Both the position numbers and the translations under genes were made by a program. 64,000 bases of DNA, taken from positions 548,955-612,954 of the forward strand of contig NZ_QLLN01000003.1 in the NCBI RefSeq assembly GCF_003259375.1, written 5' to 3'. Positions 52,931 to 60,690 of this stretch are shown piece by piece. The notes beneath the pieces are model-generated. The model worked only from the letters and a program-made list of their open reading frames with translations. It made no database searches and was not told where the DNA came from. This DNA comes from Arenibacter echinorum (GTDB lineage: Bacteria; Bacteroidota; Bacteroidia; Flavobacteriales; Flavobacteriaceae). Each line of letters starts with the position of its first letter. The first letter of the stretch is position 1.

Positions 52931-54400
52931 ATGACATCACATAAATTGGCCCTTATTCTTTGTTTGCTGATAGTATTTTCGGGCTATGGGCAGGAAAAGG
53001 ATTTTACTTCCAACCTGTACTCAACATATGGAAAATACAAGGAGCCTTCTTTGGACAAAAGAAGGATAAAACACAATGAGATTCAGCCACTGATTAACAA
53101 ATTATCTGCCAACCCCAAATTTAAGGTTACGGTTGTTGGTAAATCCATCGAAGGGCGTAACCTTTCCCTCATAAGTATTGGAACTGGTGCTACAGATGTT
53201 TTTTTATGGTCGCAAATGCACGGGGACGAACCTACGGCCACCCAGGCTATATTTGATATTTTCAATTTTTTGACAAGTGGCGATTTCAAAACTGAAAAGG
53301 AAAACATTTTAAAAAATTTAAAGTTACACTTTTTGCCTATGCTCAATCCGGATGGGGCAGAAGTATATCAAAGGAGAAATACCTTGGGAATAGATATCAA
53401 TAGGGATGCGCTTGCATTGCAATCCCCCGAGGGAAGGACCTTAAAAAGGGTACGGGATAGTTTGGATGCAGATTTCGGTTTCAATCTTCACGATCAGAGC
53501 ACTTATTACAACGCGGAAAGAACGGATAAGCCCGCTACCATCTCCTATTTGGCACCGGCCTTTAATTATGAAAAAGATATCAATGAGGTGCGCGCCAATG
53601 CCATGAAGGTCATTGTTTATATGAATAAAATAATTCAGAAATATGCTCCGGGACAGGTAGGCCGCTATAATGACGATTTTGAGCCCAGGGCGTTTGGGGA
53701 CAATATTCAAAAATGGGGCACAAGTGCCATTTTAATAGAATCTGGCGGTTATAAAAGCGATCCTGAAAAACAAGAAATCAGAAAATTGAACTATGTCTCC
53801 ATTCTATCGGCCATCTACAGTATCGCCAATGGAAACTATAAGAATATTCCCATTTCTGACTATGACAAAATTCCCGAAAATGATAGAAAACTATTTGATC
53901 TAAAACTAAATAACCTCACCTATAATTTATTGGGCAAAAATTACACTTTGGATGTGGGCATACACCAATTGGAAATTGATGGCACATCCAACAAAACCTA
54001 TTATAACAGCAGCAGGGTAGTTGACCAGGGTGATCTGTCCACCTATTATGGATATGAAACTTTGGAAGGAAAAGGCTTCTCCATGGTAGGAGGAAAGGTA
54101 TACCCAAAAATCCTAGCTTCCACCAAAGAGGTTTCACAATTAAAGCCGTTGGATCTGCTGAGATCGGGCTTCACTTACGTGCGAGTGGAGAACATTCCAA
54201 AGGGCGAAAACTATGTGACCTTTCCCATCAATATTATAGGAAAGGACTATAAAGTTCCGGAATTTAAAATGAGGGTAGGCGTTATTCCGAACTTTATACT
54301 GCAAGAAAAGGGTAAACCCCGCTATGCCGTTATCAATGGATTTCTGATCGACCTAAAGTCAGGGGAAGGGAATTTTAAAAATGCATTGATCTTACGATAG
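52931..54400 (+). CDS. Zinc carboxypeptidase, M14 family
   Basis: A secreted peptidase. The open frame starts at 52916, but Met6 at 52931 gives the proper signal peptide (MTSHKLALILCLLIVFSGYGQ), four bases after the amidase stop. The M14 zinc motif is QMHGDEPTA with a later His in FNLHDQST; the substrate Arg in RRNTLGIDINRD and the catalytic Glu in ILIESGG are present. The enzyme may trim peptidoglycan stem peptides or other peptides. It has about 200 C-terminal residues without a recognised domain. Confidence 0.88.
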   Translation: MTSHKLALILCLLIVFSGYGQEKDFTSNLYSTYGKYKEPSLDKRRIKHNEIQPLINKLSANPKFKVTVVGKSIEGRNLSLISIGTGATDVFLWSQMHGDEPTATQAIFDIFNFLTSGDFKTEKENILKNLKLHFLPMLNPDGAEVYQRRNTLGIDINRDALALQSPEGRTLKRVRDSLDADFGFNLHDQSTYYNAERTDKPATISYLAPAFNYEKDINEVRANAMKVIVYMNKIIQKYAPGQVGRYNDDFEPRAFGDNIQKWGTSAILIESGGYKSDPEKQEIRKLNYVSILSAIYSIANGNYKNIPISDYDKIPENDRKLFDLKLNNLTYNLLGKNYTLDVGIHQLEIDGTSNKTYYNSSRVVDQGDLSTYYGYETLEGKGFSMVGGKVYPKILASTKEVSQLKPLDLLRSGFTYVRVENIPKGENYVTFPINIIGKDYKVPEFKMRVGVIPNFILQEKGKPRYAVINGFLIDLKSGEGNFKNALILR

Positions 54401-54402
54401 TT

Positions 54403-54570
54403 CTAATATCCAAAAGAAATACGCATACTATCGCCGTAGGCTAGTATCCAGTAAAGCATTATAAAAAGAATGCTTACAATACAGGTGAAAATAGTTATGG
54501 CAAGGCCCTTAAACCCATTGGATAGCTCGCTGATAGCGCTATACTTAAAAATGTCGTTGATTACAACCAT
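54403..54570 (-). CDS. 55-aa single-TM membrane protein
   Basis: A 55-residue frame on the minus strand, shorter than common cut-offs. The sequence has a charged/polar start (MVVINDIFKYSAISELSNGF), one hydrophobic segment of about 23 residues (LAITIFTCIVSILFIMLYWILAY) that is given here only by its ends L23 to Y45, and a short tail ending SFGY. The composition is that of a real small membrane protein, not of a chance frame. It is convergent with the M14 gene, 2 bases from its stop. The role is unknown. Confidence 0.6.
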   Translation of the reverse strand: MVVINDIFKYSAISELSNGFKGLAITIFTCIVSILFIMLYWILAYGDSMRISFGY

Positions 54571-54921
54571 GATATTCTTTTTTTAAGTGATACAAAATTT
54601 AGTTATTAGCATTCATTATGAACTTAGGTTGATAGGGGTTGTTGTTATTAAAACAATTATCTAGCCAAAAACCCTACCTTACTTTGTATTTTTTACGATT
54701 TACCTTCTCTGAAGGTCTTTACATGCATCTTTTATAAAGGAGCTCTATTCGGGACAGTTTATTTCTTGGTTAAGTTATCTTTATGTAGCAATTTCTGCAG
54801 AAAAAATTATTTAGTTTTGTTTAAATTGGTCCTGTCCATTTTATTTCTCCGGTAATTTAATGGGCAATAAAGTTTTTTGCACCGCAAAATTTAATATCGA
54901 TAGTCATATAAATCAATTTCA
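54571..54921. other. 351-base gap
   Basis: No further genes. It contains a TAGTTTTG box at 54812-54819 that is likely the promoter of the diesterase/phosphatase gene, which would leave a leader of about 95 bases. No terminator is evident. Confidence 0.5.
54812..54819 (+). promoter_or_regulatory. -7 promoter box of the diesterase/phosphatase fusion
   Basis: TAGTTTTG matches TAnnTTTG. The rather long leader that follows (about 95 bases) could carry regulation, but I see no known riboswitch. Confidence 0.45.
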
Positions 54922-56736
54922 ATGTTTAAATCCATTCGCTTTTTTTTACTGCTTTTTTTACTGTCCCTTCAAATCGTATTGGGACAGCAAACAAATTCGT
55001 TTAAAATACATTCCCATAATGATTATCTACAAACTGCACCGTTTTGGGATGCCTATGCACACGGGGCCAACTCCATTGAGGTAGATGTATTTCTTAAAAA
55101 CGACACTTTATATGCCACCCATGACGAGGTAGACATTATAGCAAGCCACACTATAGAAAGCTTGTATCTGGAACCTATGAAAAAGGTGATAGAATTGCAA
55201 CTGGGCAAGCACCAGGAGTTACAGTTATTAATAGATATAAAATCGGAAACCTACTCGACCCTGGAGAAGATAGTAGCTGTTTTGGAAAATTATCCCAACA
55301 TCATCAACAATCCCAATATTACCATGGTCATATCCGGAAACAGGCCCAAACCAGAGGAATACAAGAATTATCCTTCCTTCATTAAGTTCGATTATCAGAC
55401 TTTGGAGGATATACCAAACAAGGAAGCTTGGGATAAGGTAGCCTTGATAAGCTTGCCATTTCATAAGTTTACCAGATGGAACGGAAAAGGAAGATTAACA
55501 GCGGAGGATTTACAAAAGGTAAAGTCCACCATAGACAAAGCGCACTCTTACCATAGGCCCTTCCGTTTTTGGGCCACTCCGGACTCCAAGACCGCATGGA
55601 AAGCCATGCATGATTTAGGAGTGGATTATATAAATACGGATATGCCGGACAAGGCATCTGTATATTTAGAAAGCTTGGGGAGTAGGGTATATTATAACAA
55701 GGCTAAATCTGATGTATATACGCCCACCTACAAGTCTGACCAAACTAAAAAGTCTGTTAAAAATGTGATTTTGCTCATTGGCGATGGCAATGGGCTGACC
55801 CAAATTTCTTCATCGGTTTTGGCCAATGGGGGCAGTCTTACCCTGACGCAGTTGAAAAGTATAGGGTTTATTAAAACCCAATCTTCGGACGATTTTACAA
55901 CAGATTCAGCTGCTGCAGGTACTGCTTTGGCCACTGGCACAAAAACCTACAACAGGTCTATTGGAATGTCTCCTAATGGGCAACCCCTAATAAATATAAC
56001 CGAATTGCTGGATAAACATCAATTTGTTACAGGATGTATCACCACCGATAAAATTGTAGGAGCTACCCCAAGTTCATTTTATGCCCATCAAAAGGACAGG
56101 GACGATACCGATGGTATTGCTAAAGATTTATTGAAGAGTAAGCTCTCACTTTTTGTTGGGGGAGGGGGATCCAGTTTTAATACAGCGGAATTACAGGGGA
56201 ACAATTTTTCTATTTTGAAGGATGTTGAAGAACTGGCAGCCAGCAAAAAAGATAAGATAGGATTGTTCATCTCGGAAAATGACGTTCCCAGCTTTTTGGA
56301 AGGTAGAGGAAATATACTTGCCGAAGCCACTAAAAATGGGCTGCAGTTCTTAAATACCAAAAAAAAGCCATTCTTTTTAATGGTGGAAGCGGCACAGATA
56401 GATTCTTACGGTCATAGGAACGAAGTAGCCGGTATAGTCACGGAGGGGATAGATTTTGACGTGGCCATAGCGGAGGCAATAAAATTCGCCGATAAAACAG
56501 GAAACACATTGGTGGTCATAACAGCAGACCATGAAACATCCGGATTTACCATGCCACAGGGGAATATGGAAAAGAGCATGGTGGAGGGCGACTTCACTAC
56601 CGATGACCATACTGCCACCATGGTTCCTATTTTTGCGTATGGGCCCCATTCACAGGAGTTTCAAGGTGTTTATGAAAACAGTGAGGTCTTTCACAAAATT
56701 CTAAAAGTGCTGAATATAAAGGAATCCGGGAAATAG
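54922..56736 (+). CDS. PI-PLC/GDPD-like diesterase fused to alkaline phosphatase
   Basis: A 604-aa secreted protein (signal peptide ending near LGQ). The first part (about 25-265) is a TIM-barrel phosphodiesterase like glycerophosphodiester phosphodiesterases and PI-PLC: IHSHNDYLQTAPFWDAYAHGANSIEVDVF is in pieces the typical H/E/D start, and LLIDIKSET follows. The second part (about 285-600) is an alkaline phosphatase: the catalytic Ser is in TTDSAAAGTALATGTKTYN, with metal ligands in IGDGNG, EAAQIDSYGHRN and TADHETSG. The fusion could cleave a phosphodiester and then release phosphate from the product. It ends with a strong terminator. Confidence 0.9.
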   Translation: MFKSIRFFLLLFLLSLQIVLGQQTNSFKIHSHNDYLQTAPFWDAYAHGANSIEVDVFLKNDTLYATHDEVDIIASHTIESLYLEPMKKVIELQLGKHQELQLLIDIKSETYSTLEKIVAVLENYPNIINNPNITMVISGNRPKPEEYKNYPSFIKFDYQTLEDIPNKEAWDKVALISLPFHKFTRWNGKGRLTAEDLQKVKSTIDKAHSYHRPFRFWATPDSKTAWKAMHDLGVDYINTDMPDKASVYLESLGSRVYYNKAKSDVYTPTYKSDQTKKSVKNVILLIGDGNGLTQISSSVLANGGSLTLTQLKSIGFIKTQSSDDFTTDSAAAGTALATGTKTYNRSIGMSPNGQPLINITELLDKHQFVTGCITTDKIVGATPSSFYAHQKDRDDTDGIAKDLLKSKLSLFVGGGGSSFNTAELQGNNFSILKDVEELAASKKDKIGLFISENDVPSFLEGRGNILAEATKNGLQFLNTKKKPFFLMVEAAQIDSYGHRNEVAGIVTEGIDFDVAIAEAIKFADKTGNTLVVITADHETSGFTMPQGNMEKSMVEGDFTTDDHTATMVPIFAYGPHSQEFQGVYENSEVFHKILKVLNIKESGK

Positions 56737-56773
56737 TATAACCTTACCTGATATTCCCAAAACCAGAGTAATA

Positions 56774-56803
56774 AAAAACCCCGATGAATGCATCGGGGTT
56801 TTT
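56774..56803. terminator. Bidirectional terminator
   Basis: AAAAACCCCGATG (56774-56786) and CATCGGGGTTTTT (56791-56803) form a 13-bp stem with loop AATG, T-runs on both strands. Serves the fusion gene (+) and the OmpA-family gene (-). Confidence 0.93.
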
Positions 56804-56836
56804 AGCTAAAACAATAATTATAGTAATGGTAGTGTT

Positions 56837-57664
56837 CTATAATGATTCAGCATCCAAAAGAGCAAAAAACTTATCCAAATTTGGAATAATTACGATTCTA
56901 GTACGTCTGTTTATGGCCATATTTTCCTTGCTGTCGTTTTCAACCAAAGGCAAATAGCTGCTTCTACCTGAAGCTATCAAATTAGCAGGATCAACATTGT
57001 ACTTATTCTGCAAAAGACGAACTATTGATGTTGCTCTTTTAACACTTAAATCCCAGTTGTCTTGAAACATTTCGGTGCTGATAGTTTTGGAATCGGTATG
57101 ACCTTCTACCATAACTTCCATACTAGGCTCGGAGTTGATAACTTCGGCCAATTTGGCCAATATAGAGTTCGCTTTGTTACTTACTCTGTAACTCCCGGAA
57201 TTAAACAATAATTTATCAGAAATATTGATCATCACAACAGTTTTGTTGATATCAACAATAACATCATCGTCCTCATCAGAAATGGATTTCTTCAAATTGT
57301 AAGAAATAGCTAGGTTCATGGAATCTTCCAAGGTTTGGGCCTTGGCTAATTCACTTGGATCAATTTTTGCCAAAGTAGCCCTCATTTTTTCCTTTGTGTT
57401 GTTGCTCATTACGGCAACATCACCAATAGAAGCATATTGGGAATCATTTATTTCCTGCAAGGAATTTATTTTTTCGTTGTATTCTGCAACTCTTGCCTCA
57501 ATTTTGGAGACTTTGGATTCCAATTCCTCTTTCTCCACTTGGGTTTTTGTCAACATACTTTTGGTATTGGACAAATCCCCTTCAAGGGCTACATATTTTT
57601 TCTTCGATACACAGGAGGCTAAAACTACCATTCCCATCAAACCAACTAACATTACTTTTTTCAT
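56837..57664 (-). CDS. OmpA-family lipoprotein
   Basis: A 275-aa outer-membrane lipoprotein (lipobox VLASC). After the Cys there is a coiled-coil segment (about 25-80, with LESKVSKIEARVAEYNEKI), then an OmpA-like peptidoglycan-binding domain (about 145-265) with the motif EGHTDS, NWDLSVKRAT and AINRRTRIV. It probably ties the outer membrane to peptidoglycan. Proteins of this type are abundant in flavobacteria. It is downstream of the VWA lipoprotein gene on the same strand, but a terminator lies between them. Confidence 0.92.
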   Translation of the reverse strand: MKKVMLVGLMGMVVLASCVSKKKYVALEGDLSNTKSMLTKTQVEKEELESKVSKIEARVAEYNEKINSLQEINDSQYASIGDVAVMSNNTKEKMRATLAKIDPSELAKAQTLEDSMNLAISYNLKKSISDEDDDVIVDINKTVVMINISDKLLFNSGSYRVSNKANSILAKLAEVINSEPSMEVMVEGHTDSKTISTEMFQDNWDLSVKRATSIVRLLQNKYNVDPANLIASGRSSYLPLVENDSKENMAINRRTRIVIIPNLDKFFALLDAESL

Positions 57665-57758
57665 TTCTTTATTGTTAAAAATTTACAAATAGTTTTCTGT
57701 AGGGTTATACGGTCATATCGCAGAAAAAGACGTTTCGCCTTGAATAAAAATTAACAAA

Positions 57759-57787
57759 AAAAAAGAGCATCAAATTAATTTGATGCC
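57759..57787 (-). terminator. Terminator of the VWA lipoprotein gene
   Basis: Read on the minus strand, GGGCATCAAATTAATTTGATGCTC followed by T residues; the stem is GCATCAAATT / AATTTGATGC, nearly self-complementary. It lies between the VWA lipoprotein stop (57821) and the OmpA-family start (57664). Confidence 0.8.
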
Positions 57788-57820
57788 CTAATCCTATGAT
57801 TTAAAGAAGTTTAACCCAGA

Positions 57821-58918
57821 TTATTCACAACCTCCCGTAAACCCTTTTGCGTTAAATTTAGTTTGTACAGCACCCTGTCTGTTGCCTTCCTTGACTTGAA
57901 TGGCAAGGTTGTTTTCACCACTTCCATCACGCTTTGGGCTACAGTATTCAAAAAGGTAAAAACTATTGGCCTGTTCCGAAACGCGGAAGGAGATATCGTT
58001 AAATGTTGTTTCCAATTGCTCCTTATTCCCAGCAAACACGCTAAAGGTCTTTCCAATTTTTCCCAAAACATCGGTATCAATTTCCGCTCCTAAACCTATA
58101 CTGAAGAAGGCAATGTTCTTATTGGCATTATCCACTTTTTTCAAGGCTGCAGATTGGGTATAACGGGAAGCCTGATCGGTACCATCGGTAAAAATAACCA
58201 CCGAAGCAGCTCCAATACGGTCATTGGTAGTACTTGCTGCCAATAATTTTTCCGCCTTATCGGTAGCTTTGATCACTGCCCCATATAAATCTGTAGACGG
58301 ATCGTTGCTAATATTGGCATTGATCCCATCAATAGAAGTTAAGAGTTCCTGTTTTACATAGGTCAACTCGTTAAGCACATGCAACTTATCCTCACCATCA
58401 AACCAATAAATGGCCATCTTAAAGGATTCCGTATCGGATGCCGGCATAACGTTGTTCACAAAACTTGCGGAAGCAGTTTTCAATTCTTCCATACTACTGC
58501 TTAGGACACTGTTACTTAAATCCAGCACCAAAATAGTGTTGTTATTGAAAATTTGTGAATTGGGGGAGATCCTGGCAAAAGACTCCGTAGTAGAAATGGT
58601 ACTGAAACAGGCATCATTTCTACCTTGCTCATAAATGGTAAATTGATTTGCCGTCAATCCTGGGACCGGATCTCCGTCCGTATCAGACACCTTAAAAAAT
58701 ATTGATACCTTTCCTGGTAGGGTTGTATATTGATCCTGAATGGACAATACCAATTCGCCATCGCCTAAATTTAGACAGTCGTCCACAGGTTTTCCAAGAC
58801 CTAGATCGCCGCCGCCATTTACGCCAAATTCCACATCGTCATCCGCATTTCCACAAGATACAAATAAGGCCAAACTGAAACAGATAGCCGCCAACTTAAT
58901 ATATAATTTCATTTTCAT
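57821..58918 (-). CDS. VWA-domain lipoprotein
   Basis: A 365-aa lipoprotein (LALFVSC lipobox). After a linker rich in Gly and Asp (about 25-55) there is an Ig-like stretch, then a VWA domain (about 125-320) with an intact MIDAS DLSNS and VIFTDGTDQ. The C-terminus carries a Cys-containing tail (EYCSPKRDG and ending in GGCE), which may form a disulfide. Likely surface- or periplasm-exposed, binding a partner through the metal site. Its start is preceded by a promoter box and an inverted repeat. Confidence 0.85.
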   Translation of the reverse strand: MKMKLYIKLAAICFSLALFVSCGNADDDVEFGVNGGGDLGLGKPVDDCLNLGDGELVLSIQDQYTTLPGKVSIFFKVSDTDGDPVPGLTANQFTIYEQGRNDACFSTISTTESFARISPNSQIFNNNTILVLDLSNSVLSSSMEELKTASASFVNNVMPASDTESFKMAIYWFDGEDKLHVLNELTYVKQELLTSIDGINANISNDPSTDLYGAVIKATDKAEKLLAASTTNDRIGAASVVIFTDGTDQASRYTQSAALKKVDNANKNIAFFSIGLGAEIDTDVLGKIGKTFSVFAGNKEQLETTFNDISFRVSEQANSFYLFEYCSPKRDGSGENNLAIQVKEGNRQGAVQTKFNAKGFTGGCE

Positions 58919-58925
58919 AATTTTT

Positions 58926-58947
58926 AACGTTCACCTAGCAGAACGTT
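58926..58947. repeat. Inverted repeat at the VWA lipoprotein promoter
   Basis: AACGTTC (58926-58932) and GAACGTT (58941-58947) are perfect reverse complements, 8 bases apart. It lies just upstream of the start codon at 58918 and next to the -7 box, so it is either an operator at the transcription start or a hairpin in the mRNA leader. Confidence 0.6.
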
Positions 58948-58955
58948 CAAAACTA
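58948..58955 (-). promoter_or_regulatory. -7 promoter box of the VWA lipoprotein gene
   Basis: On the minus strand the bases are TAGTTTTG, a match to TAnnTTTG. The inverted repeat 58926-58947 begins right at the predicted transcription start. Confidence 0.5.
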
Positions 58956-59239
58956 TTTAAAATTATAATTCAATTAAAAATAGATGTTAATATTTGTTAA
59001 AGACTTTATTCACATTTTTTAGTAGCTCCTTCATAAGGTGTTCTTAAATTAGAACGAAAGGCATTTCTCTCCATGGAGCTATCCCAATAAACATATGTTC
59101 TTCTTCAATAATTTATAATACTCCTAAACCGCAAACAACACAGAGGCCCCAATAAATAGCATAGTGGGGAATGAAAACTTTGAACCATGTGCAAGACCAA
59201 TGCTAAATTTTTGTACTTTACATATCCCTTCGAAAAATA
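58956..59239. other. Gap between divergent genes
   Basis: The 321-base gap between 58918 and 59240 holds only the minus-strand promoter and repeat already listed. A few short frames are present but none is convincing. No clear promoter consensus is seen for the + strand gene. Confidence 0.45.
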
Positions 59240-59965
59240 ATGCTTGGGCTTGTTATGAATATACACTACTGTTCAGATTATGAAGGTATGAGCCAAATGG
59301 CTTTTGATTCCTTATTGACCAATTTAAAAGCAAAACCACAGCAATTAATCTGTACGGCCACAGGTTATTCTCCCGCTAGACTTTACGAGAAATTGGCGGA
59401 ATCCTACCAAAGCGCCCCAAAGATTTTTAAGGATATAAAAATTATAAAACTGGATGAATGGGGTGGTACCAATGGAGATTATCCCAATACCAGCGACTTT
59501 TATCTTCACGAAAAACTCTTGGAGCCCTTACAAATTTCAAAATCCAATTATTTGTCATTCGATAGTAGTCCAACGGACGCGAAAAAGGAATGCGATCGTA
59601 TGGAAAACGAAATCCAGGAACACGGTCCAATAGACATCTGTATCCTCGGTTTGGGAAAAAATGGGCATTTAGGTTTCAACGAACCTTCCAAAACCCTTTC
59701 CCCGGATTGCCATATTGCGGATTTAAGTGAGTCTTCCTTAAAACATCCCATGGCCAATAAAATGAAGACCCCACCCACTTATGGCTTAACCTTGGGCATG
59801 GCCAACATTCTAAAATCAAAGAAAATTATTCTCCTGGTAACCGGACCGAGCAAGAAAAAAGCCATAAAAAAATTGTTGAGCAGGGAAATAACCACTTTCT
59901 TGCCAGCTTCCCTTTTATGGTTGCATCCCAATGTGGAATGTTATTTGGATAAAAGCTCCCTTTAG
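59240..59965 (+). CDS. Glucosamine/galactosamine-6-phosphate isomerase or deaminase
   Basis: A 241-aa NagB/AgaI-type protein. The signature LDEWGG, the catalytic region GLGKNGHLGFNEPSKTL and the sugar-phosphate-binding TATGYSPARLYEKL are present. The NagB group converts amino-sugar 6-phosphates to the keto sugar phosphate and ammonia. The sequence is a little closer in motif to galactosamine-6-phosphate isomerases than to NagB proper, but I would not insist. Met6 (59255) is an alternative start. Amino-sugar use would fit with the GH109 gene at 22204, though they are far apart. Confidence 0.82.
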   Translation: MLGLVMNIHYCSDYEGMSQMAFDSLLTNLKAKPQQLICTATGYSPARLYEKLAESYQSAPKIFKDIKIIKLDEWGGTNGDYPNTSDFYLHEKLLEPLQISKSNYLSFDSSPTDAKKECDRMENEIQEHGPIDICILGLGKNGHLGFNEPSKTLSPDCHIADLSESSLKHPMANKMKTPPTYGLTLGMANILKSKKIILLVTGPSKKKAIKKLLSREITTFLPASLLWLHPNVECYLDKSSL

Positions 59966-60083
59966 ATTAAGTGGATACTGTTTTTACCATTTTTTTTAGA
60001 ATTTATTTTAAACTATAAAACAAAAGGCCCTGATTAGAGGGAAACACCCCTTAACAAACTGTTAAAATGACATATGCTTTCCT

Positions 60084-60091
60084 TAAATTTG
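60084..60091 (+). promoter_or_regulatory. -7 promoter box of the molybdenum hydroxylase cluster
   Basis: TAAATTTG matches TAnnTTTG, 44 bases before the ATG of the 2Fe-2S subunit. Confidence 0.5.
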
Positions 60092-60135
60092 GTAACTTGT
60101 AGAGTATTAATTTTATCAACCTAAAAACATCAACT

Positions 60136-60597
60136 ATGCCAAAATACGAAATCAATGTAAATGGAGTTTCCAAAAATGTAGATGTTGCCGAAGACACCCC
60201 TTTATTATGGGTACTTCGTGATCATTTGGATTTGGTTGGAACAAAGTATGGCTGTGGTATAGCCCAGTGTGGCGCCTGCACGGTTCATTTGGACGGCATT
60301 GCGGTAAGAAGTTGTTCTTTACCCATTGCTTCGGTAGGAGGACAGCAGATTACCACAATTGAAGGACTTTCTGAAAATGGCGACCATCCTGTACAGCTGG
60401 CGTGGAAAGAAGTAGATGTTCCCCAGTGCGGTTATTGTCAGGCCGGTCAAATAATGACAGCCTCCGCTTTCTTGGACAATAATCCAAATCCAACATCGGA
60501 CGAAATAAAAACGGCCATGCACGGCAACATCTGCAGATGTGCTTCCTACACCAGAATTCACAAGGCCGTAGAAATTGCTGCTACCAAAATAGGGTAG
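60136..60597 (+). CDS. 2Fe-2S subunit of a molybdenum hydroxylase (IorA-like)
   Basis: A 153-aa small subunit of the xanthine oxidase family, with two [2Fe-2S] clusters. The plant-ferredoxin-type motif is [16 protein letters not shown] with a fourth Cys in RSC, and the second cluster motif is [12 protein letters not shown] with NICRCASY. It passes electrons from the molybdenum site. It has no signal peptide of its own, so it would be exported with its Tat-carrying partner. It is 93 bases upstream of the large subunit. Confidence 0.93.
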   Translation: MPKYEINVNGVSKNVDVAEDTPLLWVLRDHLDLVGTKYGCGIAQCGACTVHLDGIAVRSCSLPIASVGGQQITTIEGLSENGDHPVQLAWKEVDVPQCGYCQAGQIMTASAFLDNNPNPTSDEIKTAMHGNICRCASYTRIHKAVEIAATKIG

Positions 60598-60690
60598 GCC
60601 ATTCCCATTTGGAAATTTCGGCTACCATATTCGCTTACCTCTAAAAAAATAAATCCTCGGAGTATTGAGGAATAAAAAACTAAATAAATT

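Noticed and set aside
54860-55084. 74-codon + strand frame overlapping the start of the diesterase/phosphatase gene
   Set aside because: Out of frame with the real gene, whose signal peptide begins at 54922.
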